64,000 nt of DNA from Sugiyamaella lignohabitans (Eukaryota; Ascomycota; Dipodascomycetes; Dipodascales; Trichomonascaceae): contig NC_031673.1 of the NCBI RefSeq assembly GCF_001640025.1, positions 1,364,001 to 1,428,000 on the forward strand, read 5' to 3'. The translations under genes and the position numbers were made by a program. The notes below the pieces were generated by a model. It saw only the letters and a program-made list of their open reading frames with translations, made no database searches and had not been told where the DNA came from. This document shows, in pieces, positions 32,657 through 43,423 of the stretch (positions within the stretch are counted from its first letter, which is position 1; every line of letters starts with the position of its first letter).

Positions 32657-33757
32657 ATGTTGTTTTCGAAATTTGTGGCTGCTACAGTTGTTTCGGGACT
32701 GCCTTTGCTGGCTCAGGCCACGCATGTTATTGAGGCCACTGACAAGACTTTGGCGTCGGTTTTGAAACCTGGTTTGCCGACAATGTTGGATATCTATGCT
32801 TCTTGGTGTGGTCACTGTAAGAAACTGTCTCCAGTGTATGATGAATTGTCTGATTTGTTTGCTCATGCCCAGGATAAAGTGCAATTTGTTAAGATTGATG
32901 GCGACAAGAACAGAAAAGCGTCTAAACAATACAAGGTGGAATATTATCCTACTTTGAAATTTATTAATGCTGATGGTAGTATTAACGAGGTGGATGTCCG
33001 GGATCTTGATGGAATGGCCGAGTATGTTTTTGAACAGACTGGAGTCATGCCTCGTAAGGCTCCTGCTCTTCCTTCGGCTGTATATACATTGAACGATACT
33101 AGTTTCGACGACTCGATCAAGGGCAAGAATGCTCTTGTCACTTTCACTGCAGGATTCTGTGGTCATTGCAAGAATATGAAACCCGATTATGAGAAGGTGG
33201 CTCATATTTATGCTCGTGATAGCGACAATCTGCTGATTGCCAATGTCGATTGTTCCGCGGGCCAGCCCACTAGTGATTTGGCTGCTAAGTATGTGGACGG
33301 CGGGTATCCCACGATTCTATTTTTTCCTAAAGACGGATCGGATCCCATTCCTTACCGTTCAGGCCGTACTGTAGACGCTTTTGTCAACTTCTTGACTGAA
33401 CAAGGTGTTGGGTTCAGAAACGCTGATGGCTCTTTGAACACTCAAGCCGGTAAAGATATTACTTTGGACGCTCTTGCCAGTAAAGTGGCATCTTCTGGAT
33501 CCAATAAAGACGCCGAAACCGCTGCTATTAGCAATCTTAAGGCTGCTGCTGCCGATGTCGATAACGGCAATATCTACGTGAAATACGCCGACAAGTACGC
33601 TGCTAACGGCGGCGCCTCGTACGTCCAAAAGGAAACCGCCCGTCTGTCGAAACTGCTCACCAGCAAGACTCTGGCTGCTACCAAACGCGATGAGCTCCAA
33701 ACAAAGCTCAACATCCTCAAATCGTTTGTGCCCTCTCACTCCCACGATGACTTGTAA
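32657..33757 (+). CDS. ER protein disulfide isomerase with ERp29-like C-terminal domain
   Basis: 366 residues from the ATG at 32657. A signal peptide (about 1-21) precedes two thioredoxin domains with active sites WCGHC (Cys51, Cys54) and FCGHC (Cys168, Cys171), then an ERp29C-type helical domain (about 270-355), and it ends in HDDL, an HDEL-like ER-retention signal. This is the PDI architecture known in fungi as TigA/Erp38. It oxidises and isomerises disulfides in secretory proteins. An arm follows the stop by 40 bp. The paralogue name in S. cerevisiae is not obvious. Confidence 0.94.
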   Translation: MLFSKFVAATVVSGLPLLAQATHVIEATDKTLASVLKPGLPTMLDIYASWCGHCKKLSPVYDELSDLFAHAQDKVQFVKIDGDKNRKASKQYKVEYYPTLKFINADGSINEVDVRDLDGMAEYVFEQTGVMPRKAPALPSAVYTLNDTSFDDSIKGKNALVTFTAGFCGHCKNMKPDYEKVAHIYARDSDNLLIANVDCSAGQPTSDLAAKYVDGGYPTILFFPKDGSDPIPYRSGRTVDAFVNFLTEQGVGFRNADGSLNTQAGKDITLDALASKVASSGSNKDAETAAISNLKAAAADVDNGNIYVKYADKYAANGGASYVQKETARLSKLLTSKTLAATKRDELQTKLNILKSFVPSHSHDDL

Positions 33758-33797
33758 TCAATACAAAAACTGGAGCTTTATATTGTGGCTTGGTTGT

Positions 33798-33908
33798 GCC
33801 TCCGGCGGCTGGGGCTCTGCCCCAGACCCCATGGCTCGCTTCGCTCGTTGGCAGGAGTGCCTCTGGCGGCTGGGGCTCGCCCCAGACCCCGTGGCTCGCT
33901 TCGCTCGT
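33798..33908 (+). repeat. Two direct GC D arms after the PDI gene
   Basis: Arms 33798-33848 and 33859-33908, both sense and 10 bp apart. The second has GCCTCTGGCGG and a one-base-shorter loop. Confidence 0.92.
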
Positions 33909-35167
33909 TGCTAGGACCGTGATCGGGTTGAGCTCGTTGGTTTCGAGTCACCCAAGATAAATCAATGATCAGTAGGATAGTTGTCAAATTCCTTTCAATG
34001 AGGTTCTGTTACGACGACTTATCTATGTATCTGATTATTCTCTCTGTGATTTTGAGATTGATATTTGCAGTTGAAACTAGAATCTGGTTATTGGCAATGA
34101 TGGCAGTCCGATCTCTGTGTCAAGACGCCCTTAACAGCTTTATATAAATATTGTCATATTCCATTGAAAACCTGATTATTTGACTGAGGTTAGCGATTTC
34201 GAGATTGCCAGCTGCTGTGACATTGGAGTTTGTATGTTGTTGCCAGTGCAGCCTGAGATCCGAGTCAAGTCATTCGAGAAGCTCAATAGTACAGTAGCTG
34301 AATTTTGTTGAACTTAACATTTTCTCAACAACTGCCAATAGGTTACACTACCAGCGGATACCTTTATGTCCTTCCCCCTCAATGTCAACCTTTACCGTAA
34401 CATCATGCTTCTTAACTCCTCCAGGTTTTTCTCAACCCAAACCAAGTGCCACGGCTAAGGCGAGTTCAACAACATGGATCTCATCTACCACTACTCCAAT
34501 CTACGCTCAGCAAACCACAATAGTCGATTGTCACAATCACTGGTCCATCAAATAGCTGATTCCAAGAATCACGGAGCACGTCAGCACTGACGGAACTATG
34601 TGGTTCATTATATCATATGCGATTTTGAGATTGGTGGCTGAAGTTGAAGTTGGAGTTTGAGTATTGCCAGTTGTAGCTACACAGCTCTTTGCAATAATGT
34701 ACTGACATTAGTGAACCGCATGATATAGACAGAAATCACACATCTCAATTTTTTTCAAATGTGATTTCGATGCCAGTGACTGAGAATATGCTCATCCTGT
34801 TCCTGTTTAATTAAATCTGGCAGGGTATGAATAAAATCAAATAATTCTCAGAGATTCTGGTCGGGAATCTCGTCAGGAAAGAGGTATGACGTTCATGATC
34901 GGTTCCTACGAGCCGTGATCAGTGGATGTCGTACAAAAACTGCTCTGTGGATATTAGTGCTGAGTGTGGATTAAACTTACTTCTACAACAGTAATTTTAC
35001 AATTGTTCTAACTAAAGAAGGCAGATGTTTTACTGAAGAGAAACTACACTTGGAAAGAACTGGGGTTTGCTTTTAAAGACTGACATTTGCCAGTATCACC
35101 CCGTTCTGCTAAGTAATAAACCCACCCACTCCACGACACCTGCAACGACGTACTGGACACCCCCCTT

Positions 35168-35220
35168 GCCAGCGAAGCTGGCACCACGGGGTCTGGGGCG
35201 GAGCCCCAGCCGCCGGAGGC
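35168..35220 (-). repeat. GC E arm after APD1
   Basis: Hairpin GCCAGC-GAA-GCTGGC, a stem not seen in other copies, with both sides changed together. It is sense to APD1 and 42 bp past its stop. Confidence 0.92.
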
Positions 35221-35262
35221 AGGACCCTCCCACAAAAAATCTATATCTAACTCTATTAATAA

Positions 35263-36159
35263 TTACCAGGATACCGTTTCAGAGCGAAAACATTTGCGCA
35301 TCAGCTCTGGGAACACTTTGCCCTCGAGGATAGTTGTTTCAACGATAGGTTGTGCGTGCTGGGGCTGGACTCGTGCCATCCACAGAGCCTCGCCCGATTT
35401 TAGGTACAAGAACACGTTGGCAGCGAATTTGTGGCCTCCGACGTGGTTGACAAAGAGCACGGTGACACCGCCGGGCTCGTCGTGGCCGAGATCTCGATGC
35501 AGATTATGGTGTCGGAGCTCGATCTCGAGCTTTTTGCGCATGATAGGAGCGGTGATTCCGCACCGTTTGTCACGGGTGCGGTGGGAACACAATAGAATGT
35601 ATCCTTTATTACCAGATGCAGTGAAGAACTCGGGTTTTTGTTTAAACAGGTCCTGAATCGTCAAGTTTGTATATGCTTTGATCACTTCAGATAACAGATC
35701 AGTCACATTTTCAGCAGTTACATTATGAACAATAACAAAAAATGGCAGTAGTAGAAGTGTGGTCGACACTGCGTTATTAGCTTTTTCCACATCAATATGA
35801 CTCGTTTCCTGTGGTAACATCGACGAAGCGTTGAGTTTGATAGAACCACCCAACTGTTTTTCCAGAGTTCCTCGACTATGATCTATAGCTTTGACGACCC
35901 TTCCAGCTACATCTGGTTCGTCTGAAACGTCATGTTTCCAGTCTGTTTTACCACTGGAAACAAGAACATGAAGTTTCCACTCTTTTGCTGAACCCCACAG
36001 CGGAGTATCAGTTTCTATTTTGACGGACGAGGGGTATCCCTTTTCACAGGCTCCACACTCGTCTGCAGAGCAATCTGCCACTGGGAATATTTCAGATACG
36101 TTTGAACTGGCCTGTGACGAGTCGACGAAAGTCGACACAAATTTTCCTAATAACCCCAT
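35263..36159 (-). CDS. APD1: Apd1, sucrase/ferredoxin-like [2Fe-2S] protein
   Basis: 298 residues. ETDTPLWGSAKEWK, KTDWKHD, CSHRTRDKRCG and FVNHVGGHKFAAN match Apd1 strongly. Apd1 and Aim32 are known to bind a [2Fe-2S] cluster through two Cys and two His; the equivalents here are Cys191, Cys200, His239 and His243. Yeast Apd1 is a cytosolic redox-active protein linked to actin-patch distribution and drug sensitivity. The start is the ATG at 36159; the open frame extends to 36234 but has only a TTG there. The C-terminal SW is also typical of Apd1. Confidence 0.94.
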   Translation of the reverse strand: MGLLGKFVSTFVDSSQASSNVSEIFPVADCSADECGACEKGYPSSVKIETDTPLWGSAKEWKLHVLVSSGKTDWKHDVSDEPDVAGRVVKAIDHSRGTLEKQLGGSIKLNASSMLPQETSHIDVEKANNAVSTTLLLLPFFVIVHNVTAENVTDLLSEVIKAYTNLTIQDLFKQKPEFFTASGNKGYILLCSHRTRDKRCGITAPIMRKKLEIELRHHNLHRDLGHDEPGGVTVLFVNHVGGHKFAANVFLYLKSGEALWMARVQPQHAQPIVETTILEGKVFPELMRKCFRSETVSW

Positions 36160-36614
36160 GGCTTTCTGATGTATTTGGATGAGTTTTTGGTGCCTGACCG
36201 GTAGAAAGTTTAATTTTTTTTCTGGTCTGTTCAAAGCTTCTATGCTAGATAAGAGTGCGCTCGAGAACGATTATCCGAAACTTCGCTGCGTCTACTATCC
36301 CACGTGAGAACTTTTTTTTCCACACTTGCCGGATCTTGTCTACACCAAATCACCAAACCAATACTCGAACGACAACTTCACAACACCAAAACCGCACTTA
36401 TATACCTATGGACTACTGTTAATTAGACGCCATGTTAAAGGTAAGTGGCGATTTTAAATTAGTCTCCTGTCAGCGCCGTTGCTTGAGTGCGTTTGCATTT
36501 TATCAGATCGATCTCCGCTAATCTTCCCACATACAGCCATACATTAAATAATTGCTGCAATGTAATCGGAAGTCGATCCGAGAATGTCTCGATACTCCGT
36601 GTGAAGTCACCACG

Positions 36615-36735
36615 GCCTCCGCCCCAGACCCCGCTGCTTCTCTCGCTGCTCTCGAGTCGTTACGTGGGACTACCCCTGAAACTCCTGCGAAGCAGGAGCC
36701 ACGGGGTCTGGGGCAGAGCCCCAGCCGCCGGAGGC
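36615..36735. repeat. Composite GC element, truncated A arm + core + B arm
   Basis: A arm 36615-36659 (+) lacks the first half of its hairpin. The core starts TTACGTGGGAC. The B arm is at 36682-36735 (-). Confidence 0.9.
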
Positions 36736-36759
36736 AGACCAGCGCGCTTCACGGATGCT

Positions 36760-36819
36760 GCCTCCGGCGGCTGGGGCGTTGCCCCAGACCCCATTGCTCC
36801 TCTCGCTGCGCTCGAGTCG
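36760..36819 (+). repeat. GC A arm
   Basis: Full A arm with hairpin loop GTT (CTGGGGC-GTT-GCCCCAG), 24 bp after the preceding composite. Confidence 0.92.
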
Positions 36820-37283
36820 TAGTTGGGGGTCGCCCGTGAAGTGGGGGTTCTGCCGGATGCGGATTTGGAAGGGGTTTGGTTCATTGGCCGGAGGAATATC
36901 TCAGGTAATGGGTCTGGATGCGGTGCAGATCCGGTTCCGTCCTGGTGGATACTGCAAAGGAGACTAACCTGACAGAGTCAAAATAGCTGTTATCATTACC
37001 GTTAGATTGGATATCATTCAGTCCTTTTTTTGACAGTTCTAGCACCCAGCGAAGTAGTTTTCAATCAAATTCAGAGGTTTAAACAGAGCCTGCTGGCTGA
37101 GGGTATATGCGCGGTAAAATGCTGTGCCGATACTCTACCCGCAACGGCAGCTACATAAAATCGCAGAATGAATTCTGGGACAATTATCCGCAAACCAGAT
37201 ACCCTGAGACCGTGTTTTGACACCTGATAACACAAATGAGCGTCTCTATCCGGTGATTAGAGCGCGTCAGACTGCCCACGAAT

Positions 37284-37337
37284 CTCCTGCGAAGCAGGAG
37301 CAACGGGGTCTGGGGCGGAGCCCCAGCCGCCGGAGGC
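37284..37337 (-). repeat. Solo GC B arm
   Basis: Full B arm in gene-free sequence. Confidence 0.92.
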
Positions 37338-37972
37338 AAAGAGCCCTCCCGGTTGTACTGGAACTCAGTAATAGAAGATTTTGTTCGATGTAAGGAGGTA
37401 ATTTAATGGGCTGGAGATGTCATTTAACGAGCTGAGTTGAGGATCGACGTGCTAGCGCCAGGTTTCCCCTGAGATCGCCTTTTGTGGGGGTATGGAGCGG
37501 CAGAGTGGGCTGGTGGGCAGAACAGAGTCCGAGTTGGACTTCAGTCGTTATTTTTGTTCATGAAAAGTGACTGACCGTTTTTTCGAGTCGTTGTGGCCAT
37601 GGAATTGGCAGGTTTTTGTGGTTTGAGCTTATTATTGAAAGCAATCGTAGTTATCAGCGGCGGGCACTTGTGAACCCCGTACATAAACTATGAGCAGCAT
37701 GTCATCTGCTAGACAGCTCGAGGTGTTAAATTGGCATGTAAGATTTGTTCTAACAGCTTTTTGTCGACTTGTGAGTTTATCTAGTCGACAAGTGTCATGG
37801 GAGTCTATCTGTGTAGCTGACAAGTTGGTGTGGGCAAAAGTCATCTCTCGCCGGCAAGGTGCTTCTCAGGAACAGCCCATCTTCATCCCTCGATCAACTT
37901 CCTTCTTACAGATATAATGCAATTGAATTGAATCGTCTGCTTTCCGATGAGTCGGAGTCCTGGAAAACCCGT

Positions 37973-38109
37973 GCCTCCGGCGGCTGGGGCTTCGCCCCAG
38001 ACCCCGCTGCTCCTCTCGCTTCGCTCGAGTCGTTTTCCTCGATGGTCCCAGCCGCTCCGCGAAGCGGAGCACAACCAGGGTCTGGGGCGGAGCCCCAGCC
38101 GCCGGAGGC
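37973..38109. repeat. Composite GC element, A arm + core + inverted C arm
   Basis: A arm 37973-38032 (+), core containing ATGGTCCCAGC (38042-38052), C arm 38054-38109 (-). Confidence 0.93.
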
Positions 38110-38894
38110 AGACCCGGAATCACAGCGTCTGGTATCAACAGAGCAGGAGCGGGTCTAAGGTAGTGGGATATGCAGACCTTGTAGTTTAAATATAGGGATA
38201 CATGAGCGGTATGTAGGGCTGAGTGCATATATGACACTAGCCGCTAGAGAAGGTGCACGCCGGCCTTCTCGAATCTTGGAAACTTGGTGTTGAAATTGCT
38301 CAATGGCAGCTTTGCTGGTGGCTCAGTTGTTCGTGAGGTGGGAAACGAGGGAACAGGGGTCTGGCTGTGGAGAATCTGGCGGGATATCTTTGCCAGCCAG
38401 CCGTTCGTGAACTATGACACTCCTGCACGTGCAATGCACTGATCACTCCACTCTGCAGATCCAGGTAAAACAAACTGCTTTTCTCCTGGACTGAATATAG
38501 GGTTTTGACCTTGCTATTCACTCGTCTCTGATTATTTTCTGTTTGGTTGTTTGTTTCCCTGTTGAAAATTGTAGGGAGAACAGAATAATATTGGTTTGTA
38601 ATTGGTATTGAGTAGTACGAAGTGTCTTGCTCGAAAAGATATACCGGTTGAGCCGAGGTTTGTTGCTCCTTGTTTGCTTTAGCTTCTGTATTTGATTCAG
38701 CTCTTGGCTGTAGGAGTATAGCTAGTCATCTGTTGTTGACAGGATTATTGACAGGATTGCGCTATTTGTACTGGAAAAGGTACATTAAATTCATAGGATT
38801 CGGTTCTTGGGTTCTTGAGTTCTGGTTCATACTTTTCATTCGGTCTTAAACTCATTTGGTTACGGTCGAACAGTTTTTACGAAAGAAATCTAGT

Positions 38895-40102
38895 ATGAAG
38901 TCATTTTTAACACTTTTAACACTTGCGCTGCTAGCAGCGCCAATGGCCAATGGGTTCCCTATGCCCACCCCCACGAGCGAAATGATGGCAAAGGGGCTGC
39001 AGTTGGAAATCAAATTCACTTTCAGGCAGGTGTACCAGTTGTTCCTGCTCAGCCTGATGATGATATTGTCATGAAAGTAGATCCAGAAGAGGTAACGGAG
39101 GATGAAAAGTTTCACGCTCTACCTTTCCATGACAGTCGTGAAAAGTTCGGCTTGGCCGTCAAAGGTAAGAACCCTCATGTTATGGACGAAACTGAAGTCT
39201 GGGAATTCGATCATCCCAGAAGACCAGGCAGACAGTTGAGTCCGATTGAAAAGGCTGCTAGACGTGTCAGGCACCTTGTCCATTCGTCCAATCTGGCCAC
39301 TGTGAATACTATCTATCAGGATGGCGACCGTAAAGGCTTGCCAGTAGGACAGCTCGAATACTATGCTGATTGTATTACAGAAGATGACCCTGATCAACCT
39401 TTGACTTTTATCGGTCTCAATATCTCGACTGTGTTTAGGAATGTCAATAAAGGCTCACCAGTCAGTTTGTCTATTCGATTAGGTGACTCGAGTCCTTTTG
39501 GGTTGACACCTATTTCTCCTGCTGGCAACCCCAGGGTCTCATTGTTTGGTGAGTTTATCGAACACAAGGGTGATAAAGAGGCCGCCAAAAAGTGTTTTTT
39601 GCACTCTCACCATGACGCACATTCATGGATTCCTGGTGATAGCAGTGCAGTTCATGATTCATACTGGCTCAAATTTAATATCACTGGTATTCATTTTATT
39701 GGTGGATTTGGCGACACTGCTTATATTGGAGATATTCCTGTTGAACTGTACAGAAATGCCACTCAGAAGAGACGTCACCACTTTTCGGTCGACAACACTG
39801 ATAATAAACAGCTACTTACCCAAGACTGGGTACAACTAACTGATTATATTGCTCCTGGCACCAGTCGCAAGTTACTGCCATCTATTATCAAGGCTCAAGG
39901 AAAGCATGGCAACAAGCCTTGTGGTAGATCTCATAAGGGTCAAGATAGCAGTCATGGTAGCCTTGTTAAAGTTAAACACTGTACCACTCAGAATGCCTTC
40001 AAAGTCTGCCGTTACCGTTATGTCCTGGGCTCTCCTATTGGGCACTCCGATTCGTTTATCGATAAAGTAAAGTCTATTATTTCTCGACTCATCTCTGCCT
40101 AA
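38895..40102 (+). CDS. Secreted CREG-like (FMN-binding split-barrel) protein with an apparent frameshift
   Basis: The 5' part (38895 onward) encodes a signal peptide, MKSFLTLLTLALLAAPMANG. The body is in a different frame: PDDDIVMKV... (ATG at 39071) through to the stop at 40102. The body has RRVRHLVHSSNLATVNTI, GLPVGQLEYYAD and AHSWIP...WLKFNITGIHFIGGFG, as in fungal CREG-type split-barrel proteins. The two frames overlap between 38931 and 39074, and the sequence looks one base short, for example at the CCC-A-CCCCC run near 38964-38972. Translation in the body's frame is plausible back to about 39000. Candidate causes are an assembly error, a real inactivating deletion or an unrecognised intron. 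Role in secretion or the vacuole is unknown. Confidence 0.75.
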
Positions 40103-40619
40103 GCGCGCTTGCATGCATCGGACCTTTCATCTGGCTTCGATTCATGCGAGCATGAACATCTGTATTAATGCTTTATCAAGGTTGAGTTAAGGATTTCAAC
40201 CGCACCAAATACAGAGCATCTGTAGTTGTCGATTCTGGAGGTTTGGTTTTTTTTTTGGGTTTTGTTGATTATTTTTATTACTATTGTCGTATTACATCAT
40301 ATAAGAGTATATACCTGTATTTATTTCATTCATTTATTGTGTCTAATCCTTTTTATTTGGAGTTCTAAAAGATGATATGCTCAGTACCAGATCCAATGAG
40401 AAATTGCGGACATTGTTAATCTACTGACTGAACAATGCGAAATGCACTATGTACCGCTGCATTTCATGCTGAACCAGAATGTGCTTTATGGTACACGGGC
40501 CGTCAGATTTCAAAATACATAAGATGTTTACAAGAAACGTCAGAAATCAAGAATGACCCCATTATATACCTCCCCCCATGTCGATGACTGGCGGATGATT
40601 TATTGCACCAGCTCGAAGC
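40103..40619. other. Intergenic stretch
   Basis: AT-rich terminator and promoter sequence with T-runs near 40246 and 40270. No gene or GC arm is seen. Confidence 0.6.
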
Positions 40620-42956
40620 ATGTCTGAATCATTGCCAGATATCCCTGACGATATAGTGGAAGCGTACTTTGAATCAGATAAATATGCGATCCCCCCGTTT
40701 TCCGCACCTGTACAACAGTTAGATCAAAGCCAGCTTAATCTCTTAGACACCTCAATCTCATATAATCAGAATCGTTTGCAATCTCAAGCGTCAAATGGAA
40801 GCTTGCATCACAATATATCTCAGCACAAGACAAGAAATGATCCTATACATTATGGGACAGGTCCAGCGTTTCAAAACTCTCACTTGCTGCCAGTCGGATC
40901 TCTGGACAGCATTGTCAGCAACTTGGCAGATTTCGGCTATGTTATGGACAACAGAGTGGCTCCCGCAAACCCCCAGCCATTGCCCAATGCAACCTTAGAC
41001 GATGCTTTCGGGTTTTACCCTCTTGAAAACCCCTTGACATTTAACATTGCCAATGCAGACTTTACCCCCTTGTCCAATGGCGACTCTGGAACCAGTCCTC
41101 CCGTGGAGGTTGGAGTACCCATCCAATTTCCTTTCTCATCTTCCACAGCAGCATTTAATCCTAGCATATCGGGTAATTTCATTCCAAATTCAGCATCCAA
41201 TCTGGAAGACCGGTCTGCTCAATTACAGTTTCTAGCTGCTCTGGATAACTCGATTGCGAGCTACGACTATAGAGCCAACCTGGACCACAATATGCAGTAC
41301 GACGAACATGAAATCAATCAACCCACTGGATTAAATATCCCAGCGATTCCTCCCTTGTCGTATAGCGAGCGGAACCTAAGAACTATTAAAGATGAACTGG
41401 CCTCTATCTTAGAGCAATCAGATCTTACTTCCAAAGCTGAAGCATTGACTGGTCTGTGCAAAGAAGACTCTTTGGTGCAGTTAGTTGAACCACCTTTGCC
41501 TTGGGAAGAGTCTGGTCTTGGGCCATATAAACCACTAGTGCTGAAGCAGGGTGTAAACCTAGTTATGGAGATGAGAAGGGTGTTAAAAGCACCGGAAAAG
41601 TTCTCTGAAAGTCCTTTTCTCGTGCCAATTAGAAACACAGAATTAACACCGTCTCCTTCGGGCTCGAGCACCCCATCACCTTCGTCGAGTAACTCATCAA
41701 CCTTTTCGTTGCAGCAAAAAAAGCATTTATTTCGCAGTCAACTGTCAACATCGTCTTCAAGAATACTGGACAGGAATGTTTCCGAGTTTCAGACACAGCA
41801 TTCACCTAATGCTGTAAAAACGTTGGTATGTAAACCAGACATTTACGGAGCAGAGCTGACATCTTCGATGCGAACATCTTTGAACGATCGGAAGTTTGGT
41901 CTCGGAGCATCTAGCCGAAATTACGTCAGTGGCAGTAGTGGTAACAGTTCCGAGAGCAGCACTGCTAGTTCAAATGGGTCCCCAGTTACGATGCCCATTG
42001 GTACGATGCCGAGCGGCCAATCACAGGTTAATGGACGTCAGCTAATAGAACAAGCAATATCTCTTGTTCAGGAAGCAATCTCGCCAAATGACGGTCACGA
42101 GCATCAGACATGGGTCGACGACTGGATATATAGAGGAGACTCGCCAGTAAACAAGTCAGGCATTGAAAGTCAGCATGAAGCGATTAAAATCAACCCGCGA
42201 CTGGATTATCAGATCAGAGAGATTATCCAACAGTGGACCCCCTACAAGCCACGAACCGACCGATTCTTCAGGATAACAGACAAAAACTGTAGCAGTTTCA
42301 ATACCGAAGAACTAAAAGAAATGCTTGAAATAGTGACGTCGCGACCCCCAAGACGGATCAACTACTATCCAGCCTACCAACTGTGTACCGACGGAGAAAT
42401 TGGGCAGGGACAAACAGTCACCGACTGGCGACACATGTCGGCACTACATCCCCCAAGCTCGAAAACTAGACAGCCCATGCTCAACCACCCTCCAATTGAA
42501 CCAGGTATGGAAGAGAGCGAGCGGCCAGTTCCCAACCTACGAAAACGTGAGGGTAATATTTACGAGCCGACCTGGGTCAGAGGCAAGAAAAAGCTGAAAG
42601 AAGGATGGTGTGATCACTGCGAGGGAGGCTTCTACCTGATGAAGAACTCCGGATACCTTTACCACAAGAACCACGAACACGGCATATTCCCAAACGGATA
42701 CATCTTCGAGGACCCACTGGTCATACGAAGAAAGATGGAACGAGAGTCCAAATGGGAAGGACTGTGTGGCATATGTTACCACTGGATCGATCTCGACCAC
42801 ACAGAACGCAAATGCTGGGGCACCTGGTACCGGCACTACAAACAGTGTGCCAACGAGTACGAAGAGTTCAAAAAGGTGCTAGCGGCCACTGGGGCACCGG
42901 TTCACCTGGTCGAGCTGAGGTACTGTCCTATAGACGAAACACTAGAGAATAGCTGA
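40620..42956 (+). CDS. Rua1-type zinc-binding transcriptional regulator
   Basis: 778 residues. The C-terminal 130 residues contain WCDHC, YLYHKNHEHGI, LCGICYHWIDL and CWGTWYRHYKQC, a conserved Cys/His block like the C-terminal domain of Ustilago Rua1, a regulator of secondary metabolism. The N-terminal 500 residues are Ser/Asn/Pro-rich and disordered, as in many fungal activators. Target genes cannot be guessed. The start is the ATG at 40620. The gene is convergent with the SUN-family gene; a composite GC element lies between them, 26 bp after this stop. Confidence 0.8.
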   Translation: MSESLPDIPDDIVEAYFESDKYAIPPFSAPVQQLDQSQLNLLDTSISYNQNRLQSQASNGSLHHNISQHKTRNDPIHYGTGPAFQNSHLLPVGSLDSIVSNLADFGYVMDNRVAPANPQPLPNATLDDAFGFYPLENPLTFNIANADFTPLSNGDSGTSPPVEVGVPIQFPFSSSTAAFNPSISGNFIPNSASNLEDRSAQLQFLAALDNSIASYDYRANLDHNMQYDEHEINQPTGLNIPAIPPLSYSERNLRTIKDELASILEQSDLTSKAEALTGLCKEDSLVQLVEPPLPWEESGLGPYKPLVLKQGVNLVMEMRRVLKAPEKFSESPFLVPIRNTELTPSPSGSSTPSPSSSNSSTFSLQQKKHLFRSQLSTSSSRILDRNVSEFQTQHSPNAVKTLVCKPDIYGAELTSSMRTSLNDRKFGLGASSRNYVSGSSGNSSESSTASSNGSPVTMPIGTMPSGQSQVNGRQLIEQAISLVQEAISPNDGHEHQTWVDDWIYRGDSPVNKSGIESQHEAIKINPRLDYQIREIIQQWTPYKPRTDRFFRITDKNCSSFNTEELKEMLEIVTSRPPRRINYYPAYQLCTDGEIGQGQTVTDWRHMSALHPPSSKTRQPMLNHPPIEPGMEESERPVPNLRKREGNIYEPTWVRGKKKLKEGWCDHCEGGFYLMKNSGYLYHKNHEHGIFPNGYIFEDPLVIRRKMERESKWEGLCGICYHWIDLDHTERKCWGTWYRHYKQCANEYEEFKKVLAATGAPVHLVELRYCPIDETLENS

Positions 42957-42982
42957 ATAGATTGTTTGACGGGTAGTGGTGT

Positions 42983-43117
42983 GCCTCCGGCGGCTGGGGC
43001 TCCGCCCCAGACCCCGCTGCTCCTCTCGCTACGCTCGAGTCGTTACGACGGGGTGCCAGGAACCTCCTGCGAAGCAGGAGCAACGGGGTCTGGGGCGGAG
43101 CCCCAGCCGCCGGAGGC
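42983..43117. repeat. Composite GC element between convergent genes
   Basis: A arm 42983-43042 (+), core starting TTACGACG, B arm 43064-43117 (-). Its outer ends face both convergent genes. Confidence 0.93.
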
Positions 43118-43423
43118 ACTTGGTAGACAGTATAAAAAGAAGCATATATTCTACACACTATATAGTTAATAAATCTCAATAGCCTTAACCAGTAAGACAT
43201 GAAATAATCCAAAAAAATAAAAGACCAAAAATCACCCATGAAAATGAAAATACCCCATAATGTAACACAAAAGCTGCAGTAAATATATATTGAAGAATAT
43301 ATATCTACGGAATATTCCCGACCCAGAAAGAAGACAAAAATTCCTTATAGTTACAAGAAATAAAAAGACGCGGTTGGACAAGCCAGACCATCTATTTTTG
43401 ATTCACAAGACCAAGTCGTCTTC
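43118..43423. other. 3' flank between convergent genes
   Basis: AT-rich sequence of about 300 bp downstream of the SUN-family gene. No gene seen. Confidence 0.6.

Larger units (their letters stand above)
33758..35262. other. Intergenic stretch between the PDI gene and APD1
   Basis: Convergent gene ends, 1.5 kb. Three GC arms (33798-33848, 33859-33908, 35168-35220) lie at its two edges, each sense to the nearest gene. The AT-rich middle shows no gene. Confidence 0.6.
36441..36975 (+). other. Possible intron with a tiny upstream exon
   Basis: ATGTTAAAG (36432-36440) is followed at once by GTAAGTGGC. ACTAAC (36963-36968) and the acceptor ACAG ending at 36975 follow. Three GC arms lie inside, as in other introns here. 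The sequence after the acceptor stops within ten codons in the phase of that ATG, so no protein can be assigned; it may be a leader or a non-coding transcript. Confidence 0.35.
36160..38894. other. 2.7-kb intergenic stretch rich in GC arms
   Basis: Upstream of both APD1 and the CREG-like gene. It contains a CACGTG near 36301, six GC arms (36615-38109), a possible tiny exon at 36432-36440 with an intron behind it, and another CACGTG near 38417. The open frame 37690-37917 has no domain that I recognise. Other open frames run through arms. Confidence 0.55.

Noticed and set aside
38988..38996. Programmed -1 frameshift site A-AAG-GGG in the CREG-like gene
   Set aside because: It is not a canonical slippery heptamer, and no downstream pseudoknot was evident; an indel is simpler.
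42983..43117. Rho-independent-like terminator of bacterial type
   Set aside because: The hairpin is strong, but the DNA is eukaryotic and no U-tract follows consistently. I treat it as a repeat with a possible 3'-end role.
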